The notes under the pieces are model-generated. The model did no database searches, had not been told where the DNA came from, and was given only the letters and a program-made list of their open reading frames with translations. DNA of 64,000 nucleotides, taken from positions 1 to 64,000 of the forward strand of contig CAYFVQ010000223.1 in assembly GCA_964346585.1 (NCBI GenBank), written 5' to 3'. Origin of the DNA: SOIA01 sp964346585 (GTDB lineage Bacteria; Acidobacteriota; Aminicenantia; Aminicenantales; Aminicenantaceae). The translations under genes and the position numbers were made by a program. Of the stretch, positions 33,669-41,330 are shown piece by piece (positions within the stretch are counted from its first letter, which is position 1; each line of letters starts with the position of its first letter).

Positions 33669-33999
33669 GGTTCTCTTCCATTTTGTGTGGGTAAGACTCA
33701 ACATATATAACTTAAAAGAGTATACATGGATGGATGAAGCGACATCGGAAGATTTAGCCTTCCCGACTCAACCTCGAGGGAATCCGACGGAGTCGGGCCC
33801 GAGGACTGTGTGAGCACGATATAATACATCGGACGGTGCTTGGTATGACTGAAGAATATCCGGGCGTGAGATTTGATGAACACGCGGAGTTCCACAGGGC
33901 CGAGACGGTTGACGAGGGAATGGCGTGAAAAATCTGACTGGAGCAAGGACATCCCTGAATGCTATCTAATCATCTAACCACACAAAATGGAAGAGAACC
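33669..33999 (+). repeat. Structured intergenic element, copy B (MITE-like)
   Basis: This 331-bp element has perfect 22-bp terminal inverted repeats (33669-33690, beginning GGTTCTCTTCC, and 33978-33999) and is flanked on both sides by AAAAAAAT (33661-33668 and 34000-34007), a possible 8-bp target duplication. Inside lies the shared core: GAAGCGAC, hairpin 1 with GGAAG/CTTCC around loop ATTTAGC (33747-33763), GAGGGAA, hairpin 2 with CCGAC/GTCGG around GGA (33784-33796), GAGCACGA, GCGGAGTT and ACTGGAGC. It has no ORF of substance. Between its end and the cytochrome gene at 34248 I see no convincing gene; an 87-codon frame there lacks a ribosome site. Confidence 0.75.
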
Positions 34000-34247
34000 A
34001 AAAAAATTAACTGGTCTCGATCGCTTCAAATATTGTTCACCTGTTAAATTAATCGGAAATCCAGGAAAACGATTCGGACATACGCTGCAGACATTTCCCT
34101 TGTCAAGAGTGAAACATTGTGTTAGATTGCCGATGAATTCCAAGTGTGGAAATCATGAATGGCTGCCTCTGAATGGACGCGCAATCAAATACGGTAAGTT
34201 ACTTTCAGAGCCATTTGAATAACATTTAATAGAGACATTTATTCGGC

Positions 34248-35468
34248 ATGTGCTTGACAAGACTCACAGCCATCTTTTTCATTTCCTCTATTCTTTGTGT
34301 GCAGCTGTCTTTCTCTCAATCTTATGCCTACTCGGATCAGGAATGCCTATCCTGCCATGGCAAACCTAACATTGCCCAGATTATGAGCGATGGCAGAGTT
34401 CGCTCCCTCTTCGTTGATCCGGAGAAATGGAGTCAGGACATTCACCATAAAGGCCGGTTGCTCTGTGTAGATTGCCATACTCTTGCCAATCCTTACCTTC
34501 ATTTCAGAGAAGGTGCCATCGATGTGGATTGTGCGCGCTGCCATCCGGAAGAAGCAGAGGAATACCAGAAAAATATCCATCTGGCCTTTGCGGCCCCATC
34601 TCCAGGGAAGGAACTTCCTCTCTGCTTCCACTGTCATACCAAACACAATGTTCTCCGCCATGACAATCCGTCGTCATCTATCCACGAAAAAAACATCGGA
34701 GAAACCTGCGGGAGCTGCCATGCTGAAGTCATGGTCAAGGGAGTTTTAAAGGGCAGCTCTCTCGGAAAAATATCCGGACACCGCAAAGGTGATATTGCTG
34801 AAAAATTCGATATGAATGTCTGCATCAGCTGCCATTATGAAGATTCCGCCCATGGCGTCAAGCGAGTGGTCAAGGATTTCTGTTCCCGGTGTCATGATGT
34901 CCGTTCTACAGCGAATGTCATAATGGGACCCACGCACCTGGTTCTGCCAAGCGTTTCCTGGCTTAACCATGTGAACAGTGCGTTAGTTCTTTTTTTTGTC
35001 ATAGGCTTCTTCATGTTCATCGTGTACAGATCGCGGAAAAGTATTGCCAATGGAATCAAATCCTGGTTTGAACACATGAGGATGGAAGAGGAAGAAGAAA
35101 TACAAAAGGAAGAAGCTAAGGAAGACAAAGAAAAGGATACAATCGAACCCGAACCCCCTCCCGAGCAGGCTCAAGAAGAAATAACGAAAGAAGAACCGGA
35201 AGAAAAACAGGAAAGTCCAGAGGAACATGAAGCAGCCAAAGAAGAGGGAGATGAAGAACCGGCCAAAGAGGAAGCTTCCCCCAAAGAGGATAGAGAAGAT
35301 GACGCTCCGCCTCAAGAGGAAAAGTCACAGCCTGAGGAAGTTGATGAGAAGGAAGAAAACCAAATTCTTAAGAAAAAGGAAGAACAATCCGATACAGAAG
35401 AGACATCCCAGGAAGAACCTAAAGGGCAAGATGACAACGGGAATGATGGACAGAAGGAAACACAATGA
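34248..35468 (+). CDS. Heptahaem c-type cytochrome with membrane anchor and acidic tail
   Basis: This 406-residue exported cytochrome has a signal sequence at residues about 5-25. Seven CxxCH haem motifs follow (CLSCH, CVDCH, CARCH, CFHCH, CGSCH, CISCH, CSRCH), between about residues 34 and 220. One transmembrane helix lies near 240-262 (ALVLFFVIGFFMFIVYRS). The last 130 residues are Glu/Lys-rich and would lie on the cytoplasmic side. It heads the respiratory operon and probably exchanges electrons with the Fe-S/NrfD/molybdopterin-family subunits, in the manner of the multihaem subunit QrcA. The ATG has no clear Shine-Dalgarno. Its stop overlaps the next ATG (ATGA at 35465). Confidence 0.9.
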   Translation: MCLTRLTAIFFISSILCVQLSFSQSYAYSDQECLSCHGKPNIAQIMSDGRVRSLFVDPEKWSQDIHHKGRLLCVDCHTLANPYLHFREGAIDVDCARCHPEEAEEYQKNIHLAFAAPSPGKELPLCFHCHTKHNVLRHDNPSSSIHEKNIGETCGSCHAEVMVKGVLKGSSLGKISGHRKGDIAEKFDMNVCISCHYEDSAHGVKRVVKDFCSRCHDVRSTANVIMGPTHLVLPSVSWLNHVNSALVLFFVIGFFMFIVYRSRKSIANGIKSWFEHMRMEEEEEIQKEEAKEDKEKDTIEPEPPPEQAQEEITKEEPEEKQESPEEHEAAKEEGDEEPAKEEASPKEDREDDAPPQEEKSQPEEVDEKEENQILKKKEEQSDTEETSQEEPKGQDDNGNDGQKETQ

Positions 35469-36064
35469 AGAATCAGAATAAACGATTGGCTGTCTTGATC
35501 GATTTAAGAAAATGCATTGGATGCAATGCGTGTTCCTTGGCGTGCAAGAGCGAAAATGATGTTCCACTCGGAGTGTGGAGGAGCTGGGTCAAGAGAGTCG
35601 AAAAAGGGCATTATCCTCACCCAGGAGAATTCTTCCTGCCCATCCTCTGCAATAACTGCGAAAAGCCAATCTGTGTGACAGTCTGTCCCGTCAATGCCGG
35701 TATCAAACGCCCGGATGGGATCGTCTACATCGATCCGCATAGGTGCATCGGCTGCCGGTACTGCATGGCGTCCTGCCCGTATGGAGTGAGATATATCAAT
35801 CCCCAAAGAAAAATCGCAGAAAAATGTTACTGGTGCCATCACAGAGTGGATGCCGGTCTTGAACCCGCATGTGTTGAAGCCTGTCCGACAGATGCCATTT
35901 TGTTCGGTGACCTGAATGACCCGGAAAGTGAAATCTCAAAGGCCGTGGCGGAGAATGCCGTCCAGGTCATCAAACCAGAGAGCGGGACAGAACCATACAC
36001 ATTTTATATCGGCCTGGATATTGAGTCTGTTGAAGCCAAACAGGCCGAAGAAAACAGGGAATAA
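35465..36064 (+). CDS. Four-cluster ferredoxin subunit (PsrB/QrcC-like)
   Basis: This 199-residue electron-transfer subunit of the DMSO-reductase beta type has four cysteine groups: CIGCNACSLACKSEND, CNNCEKPICVTVCP, CIGCRYCMASCP, and CYWCHHRVDAG with CVEACP. Together they can bind four [4Fe-4S] clusters. It has no signal peptide, so it would either be carried across with the Tat substrate at 37085 or stay on the inner face. It is translated in overlap with the cytochrome gene. The context fits a quinone-linked respiratory complex. Confidence 0.93.
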   Translation: MKNQNKRLAVLIDLRKCIGCNACSLACKSENDVPLGVWRSWVKRVEKGHYPHPGEFFLPILCNNCEKPICVTVCPVNAGIKRPDGIVYIDPHRCIGCRYCMASCPYGVRYINPQRKIAEKCYWCHHRVDAGLEPACVEACPTDAILFGDLNDPESEISKAVAENAVQVIKPESGTEPYTFYIGLDIESVEAKQAEENRE

Positions 36065-36120
36065 ATGAATGCTATGGGGAAGATAAAAATGATTCTGAAA
36101 AATGCCACTGATTATACGGA

Positions 36121-37071
36121 ATGTATTTTTCGGACTCGTTGTTTTCGGAATCGCTTGAACGTTTAAGGAGAGCTGTGGATACTCAAGTATTGTACAACAT
36201 CTTTCACCAGGAAGCGTTCGGCTTCAACATCGCCATGTATTTCTATCTCACTGGGTTGAGCGCAGGATCTTTCATCCTTTCCACCCTGGCCTATGGCTTT
36301 GGCATGAATCAGTACAAAGCCATCGGCAAAGTCGGTGTCGTCCTCGCCACTCTGCTCCTAGTCATCGCCCCCTTCTTTCTTCTCATCCACATCGGGATGC
36401 CGCATCGAGCGTGGCACCTTTTTGTCTACTTGAACATGTCCTCTCCCATCACCTGGGGGTCGTTCCTCCTTGTTCTCTATCCGATAAACTGCATCATTTA
36501 CGGATACTTCATGTTTAAAGAAAACATTAAGTTGACGCGGATTTTTGGATTCATCGGAATTCCTCTGGCCATATCCGTGCATGGCTACACTGGATTCATC
36601 CTGGCATTCGGGAAAGCCAGAGCCTTGTGGAACACCGCTTTGATGCCTATCCTCTTTCTCGCCTCAGCCATTGTATCCGGAATCGCACTCATGATTCTCG
36701 TTGTCATCATTAAAGACCGCTTCTTCTCAAAGTCGAAAAAAATAGACCGGGAGCTCCTCATGAACCTCGGGAGACTGCTGGCCTGGATGATCGTCTTCGA
36801 CCTCTTCCTTGTTGGCAGCGATATTCTTGTTCTCCTGATTTCACACTCAGACGCCCAAGCCGCAGCCCACTTGATCTTGGAAGGAAGATTCAGCATCATG
36901 TTTCTCATCATCGAGAACCTGTTGGGAAAAATAATTCCCTTCATCCTCCTGGTTGTGCCCCGCTTCAGGACACTGACAACAGTGATTATCGCCTCTATCC
37001 TGGTCGTCGTGGGGATATTCTTTATGCGCTATGTAGTGGTCGCCGCAGGAGAATTTATCCCCTTATTATAA
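36121..37071 (+). CDS. NrfD/PsrC-type quinone-interacting membrane subunit
   Basis: This 316-residue integral membrane protein has about eight to nine hydrophobic helices, beginning with FNIAMYFYLTGLSAGSFIL, typical of the NrfD family (Tyr/Leu-x-GLSAG motif). Members such as PsrC, QrcD and ActC bind menaquinol in the membrane and hand electrons to the Fe-S subunit. It follows the ferredoxin subunit and precedes the molybdopterin-family subunit, the standard order. A stop codon lies four codons upstream of the ATG in frame, so the start cannot be earlier. Confidence 0.92.
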   Translation: MYFSDSLFSESLERLRRAVDTQVLYNIFHQEAFGFNIAMYFYLTGLSAGSFILSTLAYGFGMNQYKAIGKVGVVLATLLLVIAPFFLLIHIGMPHRAWHLFVYLNMSSPITWGSFLLVLYPINCIIYGYFMFKENIKLTRIFGFIGIPLAISVHGYTGFILAFGKARALWNTALMPILFLASAIVSGIALMILVVIIKDRFFSKSKKIDRELLMNLGRLLAWMIVFDLFLVGSDILVLLISHSDAQAAAHLILEGRFSIMFLIIENLLGKIIPFILLVVPRFRTLTTVIIASILVVVGIFFMRYVVVAAGEFIPLL

Positions 37072-37084
37072 AAGGTATGCAGGA

Positions 37085-39391
37085 ATGAAACAAAAAGGAA
37101 TTTCCAGACGAAAATTCATGAAGTCTGGATTAGCCTGGGTGGCAGGAACTGCTGCCGGTATCGGGTCCCTCGGAAAGGTCCCCACTCGGAAGAAGATTAC
37201 TGCCGTTTCCAGAACCTCTCTTAAATCGCTTCGTGCCATCCCCACAACGTGTGAACAATGTCCGGCCGGATGCGGAATTATTGCTTACCTGGATGGGGAC
37301 AGATTGGTCCAGATTCTCGGGAATCCGAACCATCCCAACAACCAAGGAGGAATTTGTGCCAAGGGAATCGCCGGAATCAACTTGGTTAATGACACCGAAC
37401 GCCTCCTCCATCCTTTAAAAAGAGCGGGGGCGCGCGGAAGCGGTGCCTGGACCCAAATCAGCTGGGATGAAGCGTATTCCACACTCAGTGACCGCATTCG
37501 AGAGATGATGGATGAAGGCAGAATTTTTGAATTCGTGATCGATAAAGGACTGGACGACTCTTTGTTCGACCGCTTCCTCGCCTCTCTTGGCACCCCCCGA
37601 GTTATCGACAGGCATGTCCTGAAGAATCTCAACCGCAGCGTGGCCATGACATCAATGGTCGATTCCCCTTCTCTGCTCGAAGATGTTGGAAACAGTCGCA
37701 TGGTTCTCAATTTCGGCGCCAATCCTTTTTCGAGCCATGACCTTTTCATCGGTTTCGCCCGAAGACTTGTCAATGCTCAAGTTGAAAAAGGCACAAAGCT
37801 TGTCACATTCGATGTGCGGATGTCTGAGACAGCCGCAAAAAGCGATGCCTGGTATCCGATCAAGGCCGGAACCGACGGAATCGTTGCTCTCGCCATGGCC
37901 AAAACGATCATTGACAAAGGATTGGCAGACTCGGATTTTATAGAAAATAAAACAGATGTCAGTTTCCAGAATCTCAGGAGTCTCCTCTCTCCGTATTCCC
38001 CTCAGTCTGCCGAAAGAGAGAGCGGAGTCAATGCTTCAGATATCGAACGCCTTGCGGTGGATTTCGCCACGCTGAAACCATCTGTGGCCATTTTTGGAGG
38101 AGGAATAACCGACCATGAGAATGGAATCCAGAATGCAAGGTGCGTTTCCCTCTTGAACTGGCTTGTCGGAAACCTCGAGCAAGAAGGGGGGCTTTTCTTC
38201 CCGCGGCTCCCTAGCCATCAACCTGATAAAGAAGGACAGTCCCAACCCACCCCATTGAACCGGGAGAACACAATCAGGGGAATTCAGGAACTCGAGCAGA
38301 CCAACGCTAGAATCGATACCTATCTCGCCTATCTCTCCAACCCCGTCTACTTCGAACCTGACTGTCAATCAGCGGCTCGTCTCCTGAAAAACGAAAAAGC
38401 CGTTCCCCTCCTAATCGTCATGGATACTCACCTGACAGAAACCGCCATGCTGGCTGATATCGTCCTCCCCGCCGCCACCTATCTTGAGGGATGGGGATTG
38501 AACAGTGCTCCTTCTTTGGAAAACATTCCCATCATTAATCTCAGACAGCCAGTTGTTTCTTTACTCAGTCCAGCCCGGGCCCTACGGTCGCCCGCTTTTG
38601 ATGTCGGAAAACTCCTCGAGCCCTCTTTCCAACCTATGGGTGAAGCGGTTGAAATCGGTAACGTATGCCTGGAACTGGCCCGTCGGATCGGAGGAAACGT
38701 CTCAAACAAACTTCCTTTCCAGGATACACAAGAGTATGTTTCAAAGGAAATACTTGGCTACGGAATCCAGGGAAGCCTGGAAAGCCTGAAAAAAAATGGA
38801 TTCAGTATCAATCACTCTGCGAAAAAGGCTTCTTCAAACCGTGGTGTGAGCAACCTCCAAACAGCGCCAAAAGTCAAAATATATTCAAAATCTTTGGAGC
38901 AGAAAGGCAGCCCTCCCCTGCCCGGCTATCAGTCTATCCCATCACACAAACGCAAAAAAGATGATGAGTTTATCCTTACCACTTTCAAACCCAACCTCAT
39001 GGGCAGAGGAACAGCCAACAGCAAATGGGTTCGGGAGATACTCCATGAAAACCGTTTGTGGATCAATAAAGAAGTCGCTGGCCGGATAGGAGTCAAGAAT
39101 GGTGGTAGAATACGAGTGACATCGAAAAAGGGCTCATTAACCGCCAGGGCTCTCACAACCAACCGAATCCATCCTGAATCCGTGGCCCTTGCTGAAGGTT
39201 TAGGGCACTCAGCGGTGGGAAACGTGGCCAGAAGCAGAGGATTCAAGAGCAAGGACAGGGACACGTCTCTCATCTGGTGGAGTCAAAAAGGGAATGGAGT
39301 GAATCCGATGGAGATAATCGAAACACAGCATGATCCGGGCGGTGGGGGTTTTGGCTTAAAAGACACAGTGGTCCGAATCGAGAAGATATAA
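37085..39391 (+). CDS. Tat-exported molybdopterin-oxidoreductase-family subunit (QrcB/PsrA-like)
   Basis: This 768-residue protein has a twin-arginine signal, GISRRKFMKSGLAW. An N-terminal [4Fe-4S] motif (CEQCPAGCGIIAYLDG, with a fourth Cys in GGICAKG) is followed by the MopB fold (FGANPFSSHD, WYPIKAGTDGIVALAMAK, VMDTHLTETAMLADIVLPAATYLEGWG). The C-terminal dinucleotide-binding domain is marked by RGTANSKWV and GLGHSAVGN. Where catalytic members carry a Cys, Sec or Asp ligand to molybdenum, this protein reads RVIDRHVLKNLNRS with no Cys. That agrees with QrcB and ActB, which belong to the fold but lack the cofactor. Electron transfer rather than substrate reduction is therefore more likely. 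Confidence 0.9.
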   Translation: MKQKGISRRKFMKSGLAWVAGTAAGIGSLGKVPTRKKITAVSRTSLKSLRAIPTTCEQCPAGCGIIAYLDGDRLVQILGNPNHPNNQGGICAKGIAGINLVNDTERLLHPLKRAGARGSGAWTQISWDEAYSTLSDRIREMMDEGRIFEFVIDKGLDDSLFDRFLASLGTPRVIDRHVLKNLNRSVAMTSMVDSPSLLEDVGNSRMVLNFGANPFSSHDLFIGFARRLVNAQVEKGTKLVTFDVRMSETAAKSDAWYPIKAGTDGIVALAMAKTIIDKGLADSDFIENKTDVSFQNLRSLLSPYSPQSAERESGVNASDIERLAVDFATLKPSVAIFGGGITDHENGIQNARCVSLLNWLVGNLEQEGGLFFPRLPSHQPDKEGQSQPTPLNRENTIRGIQELEQTNARIDTYLAYLSNPVYFEPDCQSAARLLKNEKAVPLLIVMDTHLTETAMLADIVLPAATYLEGWGLNSAPSLENIPIINLRQPVVSLLSPARALRSPAFDVGKLLEPSFQPMGEAVEIGNVCLELARRIGGNVSNKLPFQDTQEYVSKEILGYGIQGSLESLKKNGFSINHSAKKASSNRGVSNLQTAPKVKIYSKSLEQKGSPPLPGYQSIPSHKRKKDDEFILTTFKPNLMGRGTANSKWVREILHENRLWINKEVAGRIGVKNGGRIRVTSKKGSLTARALTTNRIHPESVALAEGLGHSAVGNVARSRGFKSKDRDTSLIWWSQKGNGVNPMEIIETQHDPGGGGFGLKDTVVRIEKI

Positions 39392-39404
39392 GGAGGCCAA
39401 AAAA

Positions 39405-40679
39405 ATGATATATAAACAAACATCAATTGCCGCTGCCTTTATCTTCTTTTGTATGATGGCATCATTCATGGCCAGCGCAAACGGCAATGAAATTAAAAGG
39501 CTAACCTATTCAGGGAACAACGTGGCAGAGTACCCGTGCTTGAGCGATGACGGACGATTAATGCTTTATGTGTTGGAAATCAAGGAAGGCGAAACAGCGA
39601 CCAAAGCAGTAATGGTATTGGATGTCGAAAGCGGAAAAGAAAAGGAGCTTTTCCGGAGCGGGACGAAGATGGCTCTTCCTCCATACGAAGACATTCCCCT
39701 TTTGGTTGGCTCCAAACCTCCCCTCATAAGCGGAAACGGACAGGTGGCTGTCTTCTCTCTGACTCTGGGTGAACCTGAAAACATTCTGGACCACTATTTA
39801 GGTGTCGTCAATACAGACGGTTCCAATTTGAGAGTTTTCTCCTTCCCGATTGAATCCTTAAAAGAAAAAGAATGGAAATCACTGGAGTTTACAAGTTCAG
39901 AGTGGGAGCGGATTTCCAATTATGCTCTGGATAGAAAAGGAAATCGTATCGCCTGTCTTCTCAAAGGCCATCTAGGTCCGAGAAGATACGGCAGCCCGAG
40001 CGGCATCGTATTCCTCGATACCACTGATGAAAAACAACGGACAATCATTTGTCCGGATTTCAACGGCACAGAATGGGAGTGGGCCTCCTTTCCCCGTCGT
40101 CCATTGCTCGGAGGAGGATGGTCATTTTGCCTGAGTGGAAACGGGAAGACTCTCGTGTTCGGAGCTCAATCTTCCGAGGATAAAACCGACTACGACCTCT
40201 ACACCGTGAATTGGGAGGGACAGGCATTAAAGCGCGTAACCGACTTTCATGACCGCTGGTTCAGTCTGGCAGATATAAGCGACAACGGAGAAACAATCAT
40301 CTTCTTTTATAACGGAAAAAAGGCACAGGGCATGGGAACATACGCGATTCATTCGGATGGATCAGGATTGAAGCACCTCGAATCCAGTGTTAGCCCCAGG
40401 ATTGAGTTTTTTGATCTTTCCGGAAACGGCCGCTACATTCTGTATAAAGATGTGTATAAAGGAATGGTATTCGACCTCAAGACCGGCAATGAAATGAAAG
40501 CGTTTGATGAGGGGACTCCCGGCTATATCCAGGGCATCATTCCCATGGATTTCCCCCGCCTGCCTGCGTTCTGGGGACCACGCATCACGAGTTTCAACGG
40601 GGAGAGAGTTCTCCTCGTGGGCCCCCCTACGGGAAAGGACACTCCTGAGATACACTTGCTGCAAATCGATGTGAAATAA
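39405..40679 (+). CDS. Periplasmic WD40/TolB-like beta-propeller protein
   Basis: This 424-residue exported protein has a signal peptide (about 1-26, ending MASANG). Repeated propeller blades show PCLSDDGRLMLYVLE, PPLISGNGQVAVFSL, FCLSGNGKTLVFGAQ, ADISDNGETIIFFYNG and FDLSGNGRYILYKD. The repeated S-x-(D/N)-G motif marks PD40/TolB-type blades. AAGGAGG precedes the ATG, and it lies 14 bp after the molybdopterin-family gene and 2 bp before the next cytochrome. It is therefore part of the respiratory operon. Such a propeller is not a usual partner of Qrc/Psr complexes. It may be an assembly or docking factor; this is inference. Confidence 0.85.
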   Translation: MIYKQTSIAAAFIFFCMMASFMASANGNEIKRLTYSGNNVAEYPCLSDDGRLMLYVLEIKEGETATKAVMVLDVESGKEKELFRSGTKMALPPYEDIPLLVGSKPPLISGNGQVAVFSLTLGEPENILDHYLGVVNTDGSNLRVFSFPIESLKEKEWKSLEFTSSEWERISNYALDRKGNRIACLLKGHLGPRRYGSPSGIVFLDTTDEKQRTIICPDFNGTEWEWASFPRRPLLGGGWSFCLSGNGKTLVFGAQSSEDKTDYDLYTVNWEGQALKRVTDFHDRWFSLADISDNGETIIFFYNGKKAQGMGTYAIHSDGSGLKHLESSVSPRIEFFDLSGNGRYILYKDVYKGMVFDLKTGNEMKAFDEGTPGYIQGIIPMDFPRLPAFWGPRITSFNGERVLLVGPPTGKDTPEIHLLQIDVK

Positions 40680-40680
40680 G

Positions 40681-41271
40681 ATGAGTGCGCGAAAATTCAA
40701 AACAAAATACCGGCTGCTGTTCACGCTCTTCATTCTTATCCTTATTATTAGCGCTGGCTATGTGACCGCTTTCTTCGTCCGCTACTCAGCCACAAGCGAG
40801 CGCGTCTGCCGACAGTGTCATCCTGAGCTATCAGAATTATGGAGAAATTCAAACGGACATCCTGCAGATCAGACAAGCTGCTACCAATGTCATTCCAAAG
40901 AATTCAAATTCACACCTGAAGGATGGAATGTTTTCCAGTACTTCCGCGACCAGTTGGCGCCTCCGGAATATCTGGCAGATGATGAACTCACATCCCAAAG
41001 ATGTCTGGATTGTCATTTAGATATTCTTGAATTCAACTACCAGGTCAAAAAAAAGGTTATCCAGTTCAATCACCGCTATCATCGCGATGAAGGCCTGGAA
41101 TGCGTGCACTGTCACCGGAGTGCAGGACACGAATACATGACTGAAGGCACCAATCGTCCCACTGTTACAGAGTGTCTTGAATGCCATATCAGGGAATTCG
41201 AGGGTCCGCCGAAGAACCAAAAATGCCTGAATTGTCACGACGTCATGCTGGCTCCTGGAAAGACCCGTTAA
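40681..41271 (+). CDS. Hexahaem NapC/NrfH-like membrane-anchored cytochrome c
   Basis: This 196-residue protein has an N-terminal membrane anchor (residues about 11-32) and six CxxCH motifs: CRQCH, CYQCH, CLDCH, CVHCH, CLECH and CLNCH. The layout resembles NapC/NirT/NrfH quinol dehydrogenases, although those usually hold four or five haems. It would take electrons from menaquinol or pass them to a periplasmic partner. It starts one base after the propeller gene stop, so translation is probably coupled. Confidence 0.9.
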   Translation: MSARKFKTKYRLLFTLFILILIISAGYVTAFFVRYSATSERVCRQCHPELSELWRNSNGHPADQTSCYQCHSKEFKFTPEGWNVFQYFRDQLAPPEYLADDELTSQRCLDCHLDILEFNYQVKKKVIQFNHRYHRDEGLECVHCHRSAGHEYMTEGTNRPTVTECLECHIREFEGPPKNQKCLNCHDVMLAPGKTR

Positions 41272-41330
41272 AGGATGAGGCTGAACCATGTCTGACGAGT
41301 TCTGGATTCTCCAGAGAGAGATAGAAGAAT

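Noticed and set aside
33959..34222. 87-codon frame after element B
   Set aside because: It starts inside the element, has no ribosome site, and I see no recognisable domain, although a few Cys/His residues made it worth a look.
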